Part shown: in pieces, positions 1-9,329 of the stretch
How positions within the stretch are numbered: position 1 is the first letter of the stretch
How the letters are laid out: each line of letters begins with the position of its first letter
Source: Parasphingorhabdus marina DSM 22363
GTDB taxonomy: Bacteria > Pseudomonadota > Alphaproteobacteria > Sphingomonadales > Sphingomonadaceae
NCBI RefSeq assembly: GCF_900128895.1
Contig: NZ_FSQW01000001.1
Span: forward strand, 806,001 to 870,000
Reading direction: 5' to 3'
Length of the DNA: 64,000 bases
Made by a program: the position numbers and the translations under genes
The notes under the pieces: model-generated
Told to the model about the DNA's origin: nothing
Seen by the model: only the letters and a program-made list of their open reading frames with translations
Database searches by the model: none

Positions 1-315
1 ACCGAGGAAGAGGTCAAGGAAGCGGGCATCAAATACAAGGTCGGCAAATTCCCGTTCATGGGCAACAGCCGGGCGAAGACCAATCGTGATACGGATGGCT
101 ATGTGAAGGTCATTGCCGATGCCGAAAGCGATCGCGTACTTGGCGCACACATTATCTCGTCGCTGGCCGGCACACTTATCGCTCAGGTCACGCAGGCGAT
201 GGAATTCGGCACCACCAGCGAGGACATCGCCTATACCTGCCACGCCCACCCGACCCATTCGGAAGCGGTGAAGGAAGCGGCGATGGCAGTGCAGGGCAAA
301 CCGATCCACATCTGA
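1..315 (+). CDS. lpd: Dihydrolipoyl dehydrogenase, C-terminal part
   Basis: This is the 3' end of a pyridine nucleotide-disulphide oxidoreductase; the reading frame is open from base 1 and ends at TGA 313-315. The visible 104 residues are the dimerisation domain. They end in the active-site block HAHPTHSEA, which supplies the His-Glu pair that reoxidises the lipoamide of 2-oxo acid dehydrogenase complexes. Most family members have Leu where this one has the second His (HAHPTLSEA). The segment [15 protein letters not shown] and the IIS block are also typical of E3. The FAD and NAD domains lie outside the window, so the host complex (pyruvate, 2-oxoglutarate or branched chain) cannot be told. 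Cytoplasmic. Confidence 0.93.
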   Translation, partial: TEEEVKEAGIKYKVGKFPFMGNSRAKTNRDTDGYVKVIADAESDRVLGAHIISSLAGTLIAQVTQAMEFGTTSEDIAYTCHAHPTHSEAVKEAAMAVQGKPIHI

Positions 316-340
316 TGCTTCGCGATCGCCCAATGCCGCG

Positions 341-964
341 ATGACCGTCGATCTGTCCCTTGAGCCCGTATTGGGCGCCCTGAACTATATTGCCATTGCC
401 TTTTTTGCGGCAACGGGCGCGCTGGCGGCGGCACGGAAAAACCAGACGATCGTCACCTTTGTCTTTCTCGGCCTGGTGGTCGGGATGGGCGGGGTCACGG
501 TGCGCGACATCATGATCGACGCGCCGCTGTTCTGGATCCATTCCAATGCACTGCCGATCATCGCCATCCTGGCCTCGATATTGGTCTGGTTCGTGCCTGC
601 GAGTTGGTGGCGGGAAAACATGATTGACTGGTTTGATGCCGTCGGACTGGCGGCCTACGCAGTCTATGGGGCGGCCAAGGCGCTGGAATTTGGCGTCGAT
701 CCGGCACCGGCCGTGCTGATCGGCTGTATTGCGGCCGTGGCGGGCGGTATATTGCGCGATGTCATTGTCGGGGAAACGGCGCTCGTGATGGGCGAAAATA
801 TCTATATCTCGGCGGCATTTCTGGCCGCCGCCTCATTCATCATTCTCACCATATCGGGTGTCCCCCTGTCGCTTGCCGGGCTGATCGGCGCGCTGGCCGG
901 ATTCGCGCTGCGCGGGGCAGCCATCCATTTCAATCTCCGGTTACCCGCCTATAAGAGAGGGTGA
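341..964 (+). CDS. TRIC / UPF0126 family membrane protein (copy 1)
   Basis: A 207-residue inner-membrane protein with about seven hydrophobic segments. It shows the internal duplication of the trimeric intracellular cation channel fold: glycine-rich blocks GALAAARKNQT and GGVTVRDIM in the first half are echoed by GAAKALEFG and GGILRDVIVG in the second. Prokaryotic TRIC proteins form homotrimeric monovalent cation channels; that role here comes from the family. The start at 341 lies 25 bases after the lpd stop, so the two genes may be co-transcribed. A second, similar gene lies at 4372-5004. The physiological ion and purpose are not evident. Confidence 0.88.
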   Translation: MTVDLSLEPVLGALNYIAIAFFAATGALAAARKNQTIVTFVFLGLVVGMGGVTVRDIMIDAPLFWIHSNALPIIAILASILVWFVPASWWRENMIDWFDAVGLAAYAVYGAAKALEFGVDPAPAVLIGCIAAVAGGILRDVIVGETALVMGENIYISAAFLAAASFIILTISGVPLSLAGLIGALAGFALRGAAIHFNLRLPAYKRG

Positions 965-998
965 ACGGCAACGAAAGAACGGGAAGCGGGGAAGTGTA

Positions 999-2318
999 AT
1001 GACTCAGGTGACGGACGAATTGACGGCGACGGAGCTTGCGGCCCAAATCCGCGCGGGCCAAATGACGGTCCGGGATGCGACCGAAGCTGCTATCGCCCGG
1101 ATCGGCAATTTGAACGAGCCGATAAATGCCGTCGTTGTGCGGGACTTTGAGAAGGCGCGGGAGTCGGCGAAACAGCTGGACGCGGCCGGTCCCGGCGAAA
1201 ATCAGCCGCTTTTTGGCGTACCGATGACGGTGAAGGAAAGCTTCCATCTGACAGGCACGCCATCGACATGGGGTCTGGAGCATGCCCGCAACAATTTCGC
1301 GGAGGCCGATGCCGTGGTTGTGCAGCGTCTCAAGCGGGCGGGCGCGGTGATTATCGGCAAGACCAATGTCCCGCCCGAACTGGCCGACTGGCAATCGAAC
1401 AATCCGGTCTATGGCCGGACCAATAACCCGCATGATCCCGGCCGGTCTCCGGGCGGATCGTCGGGTGGCGGGGCGGCAGCGGTAGCCGCCGGGATGGTAC
1501 CGTGCGAATATGGCAGCGATATTGGCGGGTCGATCCGTGTCCCGGCTCATTATTGTGGCATCTGGGGGCACAAGCCGACTTTTGATGTGATCAGCCTGGA
1601 AGGGCACAGCTATCCGGGTACGGATTCCGCGCGCCCGGCCTTGTCGGTCTGTGGCCCGCTGGCCCGCTCGGCGGAAGATCTGGCGACCTTGCTGGAGGTC
1701 ACGCTGGATCATCCGCTGGCGCGGCGCGAGGTGCGGATTCAGGGCGCAAAATTCCTGCTGATCGACGAACAGCCGATGACCGGATGCGCCAGGGCCTATC
1801 GCGCCGAGCTCGACCGGGTTGCGGGGAAGATCGAAGATGCGGGCGGACAGGTGGAGCGGCGCAGCGAATTGCTGCCGGATCTGGAACAGTCGCATGCGAG
1901 CTATCTCAAAATGCTCAATATCGCGATGGCCGGAGGACTACCGGCGCCCGATGGCACCCAGGCGACGGTGCGGGACTGGTTCGACCTGTGCGACATTCAG
2001 GCGCGGATCACACGCCAGTGGCGGGATCTGTTCGGTAAATTTGACTTTGTCCTGGCTCCGGTCAGCTCTACTCCGGCCTTTCCGCATCATGACGGACAGA
2101 TTTTCCAGAGTGACATTGCCGTGGATGGTGAAAGCCTGCCGGCTGCCCCGCAACTGGCCTGGGCCGGCATTGTGACCTTCCCGGGCCTGCCGTCGACGGT
2201 ATTGCCGGTCGGGCAGGTGGATGACATGCCGGTCGGTATGCAGGTGATCGGTGACAAGCTGGAGGACTTTCAGACCATCGAAGCCGCCCGGCAAATTGGA
2301 GCGCTGCTGACCGGCTGA
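999..2318 (+). CDS. Amidase signature family hydrolase
   Basis: A 439-residue amidase of the AS family, which hydrolyses carboxamides or amide bonds with a Ser-cisSer-Lys triad. Visible catalytic residues are Lys79 (in MTVKE), Ser154 or Ser155 in PGGSSGGG, and the nucleophile Ser178 in DIGGSIRVP, in the normal order and spacing. The protein is about the usual length for single-domain family members. There is no signal peptide, so it is cytoplasmic. GatA is a relative, but there is no gatB or gatC nearby and the protein is shorter than GatA, so a free-standing amidase of unknown substrate is more likely. The gene follows the TRIC gene by 34 bases. Confidence 0.9.
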   Translation: MTQVTDELTATELAAQIRAGQMTVRDATEAAIARIGNLNEPINAVVVRDFEKARESAKQLDAAGPGENQPLFGVPMTVKESFHLTGTPSTWGLEHARNNFAEADAVVVQRLKRAGAVIIGKTNVPPELADWQSNNPVYGRTNNPHDPGRSPGGSSGGGAAAVAAGMVPCEYGSDIGGSIRVPAHYCGIWGHKPTFDVISLEGHSYPGTDSARPALSVCGPLARSAEDLATLLEVTLDHPLARREVRIQGAKFLLIDEQPMTGCARAYRAELDRVAGKIEDAGGQVERRSELLPDLEQSHASYLKMLNIAMAGGLPAPDGTQATVRDWFDLCDIQARITRQWRDLFGKFDFVLAPVSSTPAFPHHDGQIFQSDIAVDGESLPAAPQLAWAGIVTFPGLPSTVLPVGQVDDMPVGMQVIGDKLEDFQTIEAARQIGALLTG

Positions 2319-2390
2319 CCCGGGAAACAGGCCTTGACCTGTGACCATCTTAGTGTTTTATTACAGTAAGTCACCAAGATGGAGATTCTT

Positions 2391-3566
2391 GTGAAAATGC
2401 TGAAAACCGCCGCCGCCCTGATTTTGTCAGGGAGTCTGTCCCTCGCCGCCCCGACGGCGCTGGCAAAAGACAATTCTGAACCGGCCCCTGTCAATGTGGT
2501 GGGCTTGCAGGCGACGATGGACAAAGTGGCGGACAAGGCCAATGTGGGCGGCATTGGCATGGCTATCATCCGGGACGGGGACCTGGTTCACACGCTCTAT
2601 GCAGGCGAAGCCGAACCGGGTGTCCCGGTCAGCCAGAAACACTGGTTCAACACCGCATCGGTCGCCAAGACACTGATTGCCGAAACCGTTTTGCGGCTGG
2701 TGGCGCGCGATGCCATGGGTCTGGATGATCCCGTTGCCGAACATTATCGCCATCCCGACCTCGCCGACGATCCGCGCTATGCGCTTCTGACGCCCCGCAT
2801 CATCCTGTCGCACCAGACGACGCTCAAAAACTGGCCGAACAATTATGAAGACGGCCAGCTGGCTTTTCAGGGCGAGCCCGGCGATGGCCAGATCAGCTAT
2901 TCCGGCGCAGGCGTCGAGATTCTGATGCGCTATCTCGAACAACGCTTCGGCAAGACCTATCCGGAGCTGGTCGACGCCGAATTGCTGGCACCGCTGGGCA
3001 TCAAGGGGGTCCGTGTCGGCCGCAGCGCGGATGTCGAGGTCGCAGTCACGCGCGGCATCAACAAGGACGGCGAGTGGCAGGATGCGTTCCGGCGATCCCA
3101 GGGCGGTTCGATCATCGAACGCTCCGACTATAGCGCAGCGGACAATATGTACGCGACGGTACCGGGATATGCGGCGTTGCTGTCGGCGATCATCGCCAAC
3201 CGGAACCTGCCGGAACGGTTGGCCACCGAGAGAAGGCACATGCTGTCCTCGGGGTCAAAGCGCGACATGGGTTACGACTGTCCGCCCAATATCGGTTTCT
3301 GCCCGGACCGGTTCGGCTATGGACTCGGCTGGGCTGTATTCGAACATGAAGGGCAGGTCATTCTCAACCATGGGGGCAATGATTTTGCCGAACATGCCCA
3401 GGTGTGGTTTGACACCGAGAGCGGAAACGGGATGGTTCTCTTCATGACCGGCGGCAATGCTTTCCGGCACGGGCTCGAGATTATCGCGGCTGTTGACCCG
3501 GACCTGCCCCTGGTGCGCTATTACAGTGCCCTGATCGCGCTGATGGAATCCTCCGGCGGGAATTGA
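2391..3566 (+). CDS. Secreted serine hydrolase, beta-lactamase class C fold
   Basis: A secreted penicillin-binding-protein-like or esterase-type hydrolase of the beta-lactamase-related family. I prefer the GTG start at 2391 because a GGAG lies six bases upstream and the hydrophobic signal peptide (LKTAAALILSG, ending near ALA) then begins at once. An ATG at 2379 is in frame but has no ribosome site. With the GTG start the SxxK motif is Ser90-Val-Ala-Lys93. A tyrosine motif YSGAG follows in mid-protein, and HGG sits near the C-terminus (NHGGNDF), the usual three elements of the fold. Substrate unknown. It probably acts in the periplasm. Confidence 0.85.
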   Translation: MKMLKTAAALILSGSLSLAAPTALAKDNSEPAPVNVVGLQATMDKVADKANVGGIGMAIIRDGDLVHTLYAGEAEPGVPVSQKHWFNTASVAKTLIAETVLRLVARDAMGLDDPVAEHYRHPDLADDPRYALLTPRIILSHQTTLKNWPNNYEDGQLAFQGEPGDGQISYSGAGVEILMRYLEQRFGKTYPELVDAELLAPLGIKGVRVGRSADVEVAVTRGINKDGEWQDAFRRSQGGSIIERSDYSAADNMYATVPGYAALLSAIIANRNLPERLATERRHMLSSGSKRDMGYDCPPNIGFCPDRFGYGLGWAVFEHEGQVILNHGGNDFAEHAQVWFDTESGNGMVLFMTGGNAFRHGLEIIAAVDPDLPLVRYYSALIALMESSGGN

Positions 3567-3676
3567 TTGCGGCAGCGACCGAAAGGCCCGGCCTCGGAAG
3601 GAAGAGCAAAGAAAGAGATGAATCTGCGCGCATGAACCGCTATCGCGGTTTGCGAACAGCAACGCGCGGGACTCTC

Positions 3677-4375
3677 ATGAAACATCGACTGTTTTTCAAA
3701 TGGCATATCTGGCTGGGCTGGCTGATCGGTGTGCCGCTGATATTGTGGACAGCGAGCGGGCTGTTCATGGTGTCCCGGCCGATTGAAGAGGTCCGCGGGA
3801 CGCATTTGCGCGCCCCGGCCGAAAACCTGATCCTGTCCTACGAGAATATCGTGCTGTTTGCCGATAATGGCAATGACGTGACCGGGGCGAAACTGGTCCG
3901 GCAAGGCGACGAGCCGGTCTGGATCGTGACCTATGCCAGCGGCGCGACAGCACGTTACAGCGCCACATCTGGTGCGGCCCTGCCGCCGGTTACCCGTGAC
4001 AGCGCGCGTCTCGCGGCGGAACGGCTGTATCTTCCCGAAGAGGATGTCCTGTCGACCCGGCTGTTTACAGCCAGCGCGCCGCCTGTCGATTTGCGACGGG
4101 AGGTGCCCGCATGGCAGGTGCGATTTGCCGACGGAACGAACATATATGTGCATGCGGAGACCGGTGAAACGCTGGCGGTGCGAACCCGCTTCTGGCGGAC
4201 GTTTGATTTCATGTGGGGTCTCCACATCATGGACCTGCAGACGCGGGAGGATACCAGCCATCCGATATTGATCGGGTCGGCGGCCCTCGCCCTGCTCAGC
4301 TCAATTCTCGGGTTTGTGATGCTGTTTACACGTCGCCGGAAACGCCGGTCTGCGACAGACGGGTCAGCGGCTTGA
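3677..4375 (+). CDS. PepSY domain membrane protein
   Basis: About 232 residues. An N-terminal membrane segment follows MKHRLFFKWHIWLGW, a pattern common at the start of PepSY-associated TM proteins. A periplasmic domain comes next, then a second membrane segment and a very basic tail (FTRRRKRR). Upstream in-frame starts exist at 3563 and later, but they would put a charged, poorly conserved stretch before the first membrane helix, so ATG 3677 is chosen. PepSY proteins are often linked to iron uptake or to inhibition of peptidases. Nothing in the neighbourhood settles which applies here. The stop overlaps the next gene's start by four bases. Confidence 0.75.
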   Translation: MKHRLFFKWHIWLGWLIGVPLILWTASGLFMVSRPIEEVRGTHLRAPAENLILSYENIVLFADNGNDVTGAKLVRQGDEPVWIVTYASGATARYSATSGAALPPVTRDSARLAAERLYLPEEDVLSTRLFTASAPPVDLRREVPAWQVRFADGTNIYVHAETGETLAVRTRFWRTFDFMWGLHIMDLQTREDTSHPILIGSAALALLSSILGFVMLFTRRRKRRSATDGSAA

Positions 4376-5004
4376 ACAGCGCCTTTCTCTTTGGTCTGCT
4401 GGGCTGGCTCGACCTTTTCGGGATCGCGGTGTTCGCTACGTCCGGCGCCCTGGCCGCGGCGCGCAAGGGGCAGACGCTTGTCACCTTTGCCTTTTTTGCG
4501 CTGGTCACCGGCGTTGGCGGCGGGACAGTGCGCGATTTGCTGATCGGCGCACCGGTGTTCTGGGTACAGGACAGCCGGGTGCCGATCCTGTGTCTTGCCA
4601 TTGCGCTGATCATCTGGGTCACGCCGGTCAGGATCTGGCGGGCCGGCGCCGTCGACTGGTTCGATGCCATGGGGCTGGCGGCCTATTCGGTATTCGGTGC
4701 GGCGAAGGCCATGCAGCTCGGCATTGATCCGGTGCCGGCGGCGATCATGGGCATCATCACTGCCTGTGTCGGCGGGGTGATCCGCGATCTGCTTGCGGGA
4801 GAGCCGTCGATCATCATCCGCCCGGAACTTTACGTCACGGCGGGAGCGCTGTCGGCCTTTTCCTTTGTCGCGCTGATGCAAACCGGGATGGATGGCATTG
4901 TCGCGGCGGCTATTGCCTTTGCCGCCGGTTTTGCCTTGCGCGCGCTGGCGATCGTCAAGGGGCTGGCGCTGCCCGTTTACCGGGGCGCGGCGGAAGACGA
5001 GTAG
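4372..5004 (+). CDS. TRIC / UPF0126 family membrane protein (copy 2)
   Basis: A 210-residue paralogue of the protein at 341-964, with the same blocks (GALAAARKGQT, GGGTVRDLLIG, GGVIRDLLAG) and about seven membrane helices. No ATG or GTG lies at the family's usual N-terminus. The likely start is TTG at 4372, which overlaps the PepSY stop (TTGA) and implies translational coupling. Longer in-frame versions starting at 4213 would add a non-hydrophobic, non-homologous leader. The 3' end overlaps the convergent sppA gene by 28 bases. Role by family: homotrimeric cation channel in the inner membrane. The retention of two copies within 5 kb is unexplained. Confidence 0.85.
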   Translation: MNSAFLFGLLGWLDLFGIAVFATSGALAAARKGQTLVTFAFFALVTGVGGGTVRDLLIGAPVFWVQDSRVPILCLAIALIIWVTPVRIWRAGAVDWFDAMGLAAYSVFGAAKAMQLGIDPVPAAIMGIITACVGGVIRDLLAGEPSIIIRPELYVTAGALSAFSFVALMQTGMDGIVAAAIAFAAGFALRALAIVKGLALPVYRGAAEDE

Positions 5005-6869
5005 CTTCTCAGCAAGTCAAACAGACGGATATCCTGACGGAATCCGGCGACCGGATTGACGGCACCGCATTCGAGGCACAGCGCCTGCACATCCTGCCGC
5101 GCCATCAGTCCCTGCGCGGTATTCAGCGCCTGGAAGAACAGGCGCTGCTGTTCCTGTGCCACCCAGCCGAAAATGCCGTTGACCGGTGCCCGTTCCCGAT
5201 CCTCCGCAAAGGGCAGGCCATCCAGTGCCCACCAGCCGAAGCCCAGAGGCTCTTCGAGATATTTGGCGTGATAGCCGCCGTCTTCCAGTCCGGCCCGTTT
5301 GGCCGCCTCTTTCAGGGCGTCGTCGAGGCCACCAAAGCTGTCGACCAGCCCGAGCTGGCGGGCGGTGCCGCCATCCCAGACCCGGCCCTGGCCGATTTCA
5401 TCGATCTGCCCCGGGGTCTTGTCACGCGCCTTGGCGACCAGTCCGAGGAAATCGCCATAGCTGTTTTCGACACCGGATTGCAGCACGGTGTGGAGATCTT
5501 CGCTGAAGCCACCGACGAAATTGGGCTCACCGGACAGCGGTGTGGTTTGCACACCGTCGGCGGTCACACCCCATTTTCCGAGCGCTTTTTCAAAACTGGG
5601 CAGTACCGCAAACACCCCGATCGAGCCGGTAATGGTATCGGGTTCGGCCATGATATGATCGCCCGCCGCAGCGATCCAGTAGCCGCCACTGGCGGCGACA
5701 TCGCCCATCGAGATGACCACCGGAATGTCCTTTTTCCGGAAATCCTCGATGGCGAGACGGATTTCCTCACTGGCGAAAGCCGAGCCGCCGGGCGAATTGA
5801 CCCGGACCACCAGCGCCTTGATGTCATCCGCTTCCAGCGCCTTGTAGATCTGTTCCGAAATCCGGCCGCTGGCACCGATGCCAGGCCCCCCGTCACCGCT
5901 GACAATCTCTCCGGCCACGGTGACCACGCCGATCGCGTCACCACTGGTTGGCAAGGGGTTTGCGGCGACATAATTATCATAGGCGATGGCCTTGAAATCA
6001 TCCGGAGACGGCGTCTGGTCGGTCCCGACCTTTTCGGCAACAAAGCGTCCGAATGCGACCCGGTCACCAATCTTGTCGACCAGATTCTGGGCCATGGCCA
6101 GTTCCGCATAATCGCCCCCGGCGGCCTGGATCATCGCGGCCGGGTCCCGGGCAAAGGCTTCGACATTGGCGTCCGGGCGGGCCTTTTTGATTTCGCCGAC
6201 CCAGCTGTCCCATAGTACCGCATAGAGCGCGGCCGAAGCTTCTTTCGCTTCGGGAGACTGGTCACTGCGCAAATAGGGTTCGACGGCGCTCTTGTAGGTG
6301 CCGACACGATAGACATGTGCCGTGATGCCGAGCTGGTCGATCAGATTCTTGTAGTAGAGCCGGTTGCCGCCAGGTCCGGCAAAAATGATTCCGCCCATCG
6401 GATCCATCCAGATCTCGTCCGCATGCGCCGCAAGCTGATAGGCGTCGTCGCTGTAGAAATTTGCGAAGGCGTAGATGGGCTTGCCTGCCTCTTTGACGCG
6501 AGCCAGCGCTTCGCCGATGCTGGTCAGGCTGGTCTGGCCGCCGCCCATGAACAGGCTGAGGTCCAGAACCACCGCCTTGACCCGGTCATCACCTGCGGAG
6601 GCGTCGATCGCACGCACCACGTCGCGCAAGCGATATTCGGTAATGTCATTCTGGCTTCCGGACAGAAAGCTTGCAAAATCGGGTCGGGCGGGTTCTTCGA
6701 CGATGACACCATTGAGGTCGAGCAGCAATGCCCCTTCGCTGACCGCCGCGACATTGGGCCGGGCAGAAAGGGCGCCGTAGAGCGCGGCGAAAAACAGCAA
6801 CATTGCGATCAGAACCAGACCGTCCTTGATCGCCACCAGAAATTTCCATGCAGCCCGGGCAAATTGCAT
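4977..6869 (-). CDS. sppA: Signal peptide peptidase SppA, 67-kDa type
   Basis: A 630-residue membrane-anchored serine protease that degrades cleaved signal peptides. It has the double S49 domain of the long SppA type. An N-terminal anchor (residues about 10-32) is followed by two peptidase domains. The Ser-Lys dyad is visible as Lys193 (GTYKSAVEPY) and Ser394 (VAASGGYW), in the positions expected from the E. coli enzyme. The start at 6869 (MQFARAAWK) is chosen over 6920 and 6878 because it has GGAG ten bases upstream and matches the usual N-terminus of alphaproteobacterial SppA. It is convergent with the TRIC gene, overlapping it by 28 bases. Confidence 0.95.
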   Translation of the reverse strand: MQFARAAWKFLVAIKDGLVLIAMLLFFAALYGALSARPNVAAVSEGALLLDLNGVIVEEPARPDFASFLSGSQNDITEYRLRDVVRAIDASAGDDRVKAVVLDLSLFMGGGQTSLTSIGEALARVKEAGKPIYAFANFYSDDAYQLAAHADEIWMDPMGGIIFAGPGGNRLYYKNLIDQLGITAHVYRVGTYKSAVEPYLRSDQSPEAKEASAALYAVLWDSWVGEIKKARPDANVEAFARDPAAMIQAAGGDYAELAMAQNLVDKIGDRVAFGRFVAEKVGTDQTPSPDDFKAIAYDNYVAANPLPTSGDAIGVVTVAGEIVSGDGGPGIGASGRISEQIYKALEADDIKALVVRVNSPGGSAFASEEIRLAIEDFRKKDIPVVISMGDVAASGGYWIAAAGDHIMAEPDTITGSIGVFAVLPSFEKALGKWGVTADGVQTTPLSGEPNFVGGFSEDLHTVLQSGVENSYGDFLGLVAKARDKTPGQIDEIGQGRVWDGGTARQLGLVDSFGGLDDALKEAAKRAGLEDGGYHAKYLEEPLGFGWWALDGLPFAEDRERAPVNGIFGWVAQEQQRLFFQALNTAQGLMARQDVQALCLECGAVNPVAGFRQDIRLFDLLRSYSSSAAPR

Positions 6870-6945
6870 CGTCAACATTCTCCATAAAAAATGCGGCAGA
6901 CCGTTTCCGGCCGGCCGCATTCAATATGGGTAGGATTGTGGCGAA

Positions 6946-7587
6946 TTACCAGCGGATAAGCCGCGGAATGACAATCCGGCCGACAATGGCGCTGGCAAGG
7001 ACCGGCAGCGTGAACCACAGGCCGATATAATAAATGTCATTAAACGGGCAGAAAATATTATAGGCCGCCGCGCCGAGTGCACCGGAGGCAATTCCGACCA
7101 GCCAGCCGGCGCGTTCCGGCGAGGTGGGAGCGCCCTGGCGCAGCCACAGGGTGAGACCGGAACCGATGACAAAGGCCGACATGCCGCTGACCGTCAGGCA
7201 GCGCAGGCCTTCGGACGGACGCAGCGCTTCGACAGGCGGGGTGTTAATCATGCTCATGATTGCCGCAGTCAGCGGGAACAGAGCCGCGGTGACCAGAGCC
7301 CAGATCCAGCCCCGGTTGAGATTGCCCACGCCGGGCCGGGCCAGGTTGACCGCCGAATAGGCCGTCGCAATGCCCAGCATCAGCAGAACCCCGCTGCGCA
7401 GGAAGAACATCTCGTCGGCCATGCCCATGGCCAGGTCATTGCGCACGCCGAGGAACCAGGCGACCGATCCACAGGCCAGCATGGTCAAAGCGGCAGCGAC
7501 CGCCATGCCGCCGGACGGCTTCAGCGAGCGCACCGGAGACAGGTCGTCGACCAGATCATCTATCAGGCTGTTGGCTACATTACTCAT
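6946..7587 (-). CDS. nrsF: NrsF-type anti-sigma factor (DUF1109)
   Basis: About 213 residues with roughly six membrane helices and a short cytoplasmic N-terminus. This is the architecture of NrsF, the inner-membrane negative regulator of the ECF sigma factor SigF. Cysteines are present in and near membrane segments (for example LACGSVAW and YNIFCPF); in the family such cysteines sense metals or oxidants. The start could be GTG 7596, overlapping the sigF stop, or ATG 7587. The latter has GAGAG eight bases upstream and is preferred. It is encoded directly after sigF at the 3' end of the bufferin operon. It is expected to hold SigF inactive until the stress signal arrives. Confidence 0.85.
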   Translation of the reverse strand: MSNVANSLIDDLVDDLSPVRSLKPSGGMAVAAALTMLACGSVAWFLGVRNDLAMGMADEMFFLRSGVLLMLGIATAYSAVNLARPGVGNLNRGWIWALVTAALFPLTAAIMSMINTPPVEALRPSEGLRCLTVSGMSAFVIGSGLTLWLRQGAPTSPERAGWLVGIASGALGAAAYNIFCPFNDIYYIGLWFTLPVLASAIVGRIVIPRLIRW

Positions 7588-7588
7588 T

Positions 7589-8113
7589 TCATTCACTCTC
7601 GATTAGGGCGCTCATCTTCTTGAGCCCCCGATGGATATTGACTTTGACCAGCGATTCAGACTGCCCGGTCATGGCAGCGGTTTCGGCGATGCTGAAACCT
7701 TCGATTTTGACTTTGGCGATCACTTCTGCCTGACGTTCCGGGATCATCCCCAGCAAGCGTTCGAGGCTGACCTTGGCCGATACGGTTTCGTCCTGCGGAT
7801 CGGCCACCAGCTCCTCGTTGAGTTCGCCATGTTCGTGGCGATAGATCTTGCGCAGGCTATCGATCCAGCGGTACCGGCCAATCGCCGCAAGCCAGGGCAG
7901 AAATGCCTTGGTCGGATCATAACTGGCCCGCTTGCGGTGGAGCGAGATCAGGGTTTCCTGAACAAGGTCATCGATCGCGGCCGGGTTGATCTTGCGCGCA
8001 AAATAGCGCCGGAGCCATTTTTCGGATTCCACCAGCAGGCTCGAATAGCATTGCTTGTCGCCGGCCTGGGCCTTGACCATCAGGTGGCGCAATGTTTCTT
8101 CGTTGGCTATCAT
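7589..8113 (-). CDS. sigF: ECF sigma factor, SigF-like
   Basis: A 174-residue group IV sigma factor. Region 2 is seen in VQETLISLHRKRASYDPTK and the following aromatic-rich stretch. Region 4 is seen in the SIAETAAMTGQSESLVKVNI helix-turn-helix. A good ribosome site (GGAGAG) precedes ATG 8113. Its neighbour is the NrsF-type anti-sigma factor, the pairing known from Caulobacter crescentus, where SigF responds to chromate, cadmium and copper and drives bufferin genes. The gene is 40 bases after the DoxX gene and is probably co-transcribed with the operon it controls, which would give positive feedback. The candidate target promoter is at 10668-10695. Confidence 0.9.
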   Translation of the reverse strand: MIANEETLRHLMVKAQAGDKQCYSSLLVESEKWLRRYFARKINPAAIDDLVQETLISLHRKRASYDPTKAFLPWLAAIGRYRWIDSLRKIYRHEHGELNEELVADPQDETVSAKVSLERLLGMIPERQAEVIAKVKIEGFSIAETAAMTGQSESLVKVNIHRGLKKMSALIESE

Positions 8114-8152
8114 CAGATCTCTCCGGCCCCGGCTAAATTATCTCTCGCGATC

Positions 8153-8593
8153 TTACCCGAACTTGTGTCCGAGCAACCGATCGACGGAGAGCAGGCCGCC
8201 GCCACGAACGATCAGGATACTGGCCAGTGCAACCCAGACGATGTGCGTGACCCACCAGGCATCGGGATAGACGAAGAACTGGATAACCAGGGTCATGACC
8301 AGCAATCCGGCAGCGCCGACGCGGGTGAACAGTCCGAGCACCACGAGAATGGGCAGAAAATGTTCCGCATAAGTCGCGATCAGGCCGGTAATCTCGGGAA
8401 ATGGCATGCCATATTCTTCCTGAAACAGAAAAACCGTGGTGTCGCTCATTTGCAGCCAGGTGCCTTCCTCGACCTTCGTGCGGGCCGAACGCCAGAAAAT
8501 GCCGGCAAGTGCGACGCGGGTGAAGAGCAGGGCAATGGCCTCGGGGACGGACCCGCTGACCATATCAATGGCTTTGTTAATCAGTTTCATCAT
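8153..8593 (-). CDS. bufD: DoxX family membrane protein of the bufferin operon
   Basis: A 146-residue protein with four membrane helices, typical of DoxX. DoxX proteins are frequent partners of DUF692/DUF2063/DUF2282 genes, and the name bufD is given because of that context. Its start (ATG 8593 or the adjacent ATG 8590) lies inside the end of the preceding bufC gene, a 17-base overlap that suggests coupled translation. The biochemical role of DoxX in these operons is not settled; export or redox support for the modified peptide is a guess. A free-standing DoxX is the alternative reading, but the overlap argues against it. Confidence 0.82.
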   Translation of the reverse strand: MMKLINKAIDMVSGSVPEAIALLFTRVALAGIFWRSARTKVEEGTWLQMSDTTVFLFQEEYGMPFPEITGLIATYAEHFLPILVVLGLFTRVGAAGLLVMTLVIQFFVYPDAWWVTHIVWVALASILIVRGGGLLSVDRLLGHKFG

Positions 8594-9329
8594 TGTCTTG
8601 GTCCTGTTTTCTTTTGGTCATTGTGCCTGCCCGGATCAGGTGAACGATCCGGTCCATGGCACTGGTTTCATCACCCAGTTCGATGGCCAGCGACAAAAGG
8701 TTACCCATAGTTGAAATATTTGCAATTTTTTCCGCAATATCCGCACTTGTGGCGTCTACAGGATGGAACAGGACCTCGGCTTCGGGACGGGCAATAATCA
8801 GTCCGGCAGGGGTTTCTTCACCCAGTTCTGACAGCTCGGGAGACAGCGGGCCGGCCATCCGGATGAGGCGGGCAGCGGGATGGGCGGCGACCGGGAAGGC
8901 GAGCAGCTGATCTTCTGCAAGTGCAGCGATATCTTCGAGCACCAGCGGCGGCGCTTCGGCGCTGTTGTAACTCTCGATCCAGCCCCACTCGGCCCGGGCG
9001 AGATCGATCTCGCTGGCACCCAGCCCGTTTTGGTGCAGAAATTCCGGAAAGTCGCGGGCGATGTTGTTCATGTCGCAGGTCAGGATATGATCCTGCTCGA
9101 TATAGTCGCGGGAGATCTTGTGAAATGGCTCGTGCCCCATATGGGCGTGCAATTTGGGATAGGCGTTTTCCAGCGCCACCAGCCGGGCATGGGACACGGT
9201 GTTGGCATGTGCGCGGAGACCGAGCAGGGCGCGGTCATCAGTTTCGGAAAACAGGTCTGCCGGGAAATGGCCCGGACCCTTTTGCAGGCAGGCCATGAAC
9301 CGGTTCTGGCCGTCAGCCAGCGAGGGCAT
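8577..9329 (-). CDS. bufC: BufC/HvfC-type DNA-binding-like partner protein (DUF2063)
   Basis: A 250-residue protein with the N-terminal DUF2063 helical region (ALLGLRAHANTVSHARLVAL, then ENAYPKLHAHMGHEPF) followed by a C-terminal alpha/beta domain. In MNIO-dependent RiPP systems this family is the partner that presents the precursor peptide to the DUF692 enzyme. It overlaps bufB upstream and bufD downstream, each by 17 bases, so the three are translated as one block. The early description of the N-terminal part as DNA-binding comes from its fold; a peptide-binding role fits this neighbourhood better. Cytoplasmic. Confidence 0.85.
   Translation of the reverse strand: MPSLADGQNRFMACLQKGPGHFPADLFSETDDRALLGLRAHANTVSHARLVALENAYPKLHAHMGHEPFHKISRDYIEQDHILTCDMNNIARDFPEFLHQNGLGASEIDLARAEWGWIESYNSAEAPPLVLEDIAALAEDQLLAFPVAAHPAARLIRMAGPLSPELSELGEETPAGLIIARPEAEVLFHPVDATSADIAEKIANISTMGNLLSLAIELGDETSAMDRIVHLIRAGTMTKRKQDQDNDETD

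Noticed and set aside
930-1895. 321-codon minus-strand frame opposite the amidase gene
   Set aside because: Shadow with Arg/Pro-rich composition; the amidase triad on the plus strand is intact.
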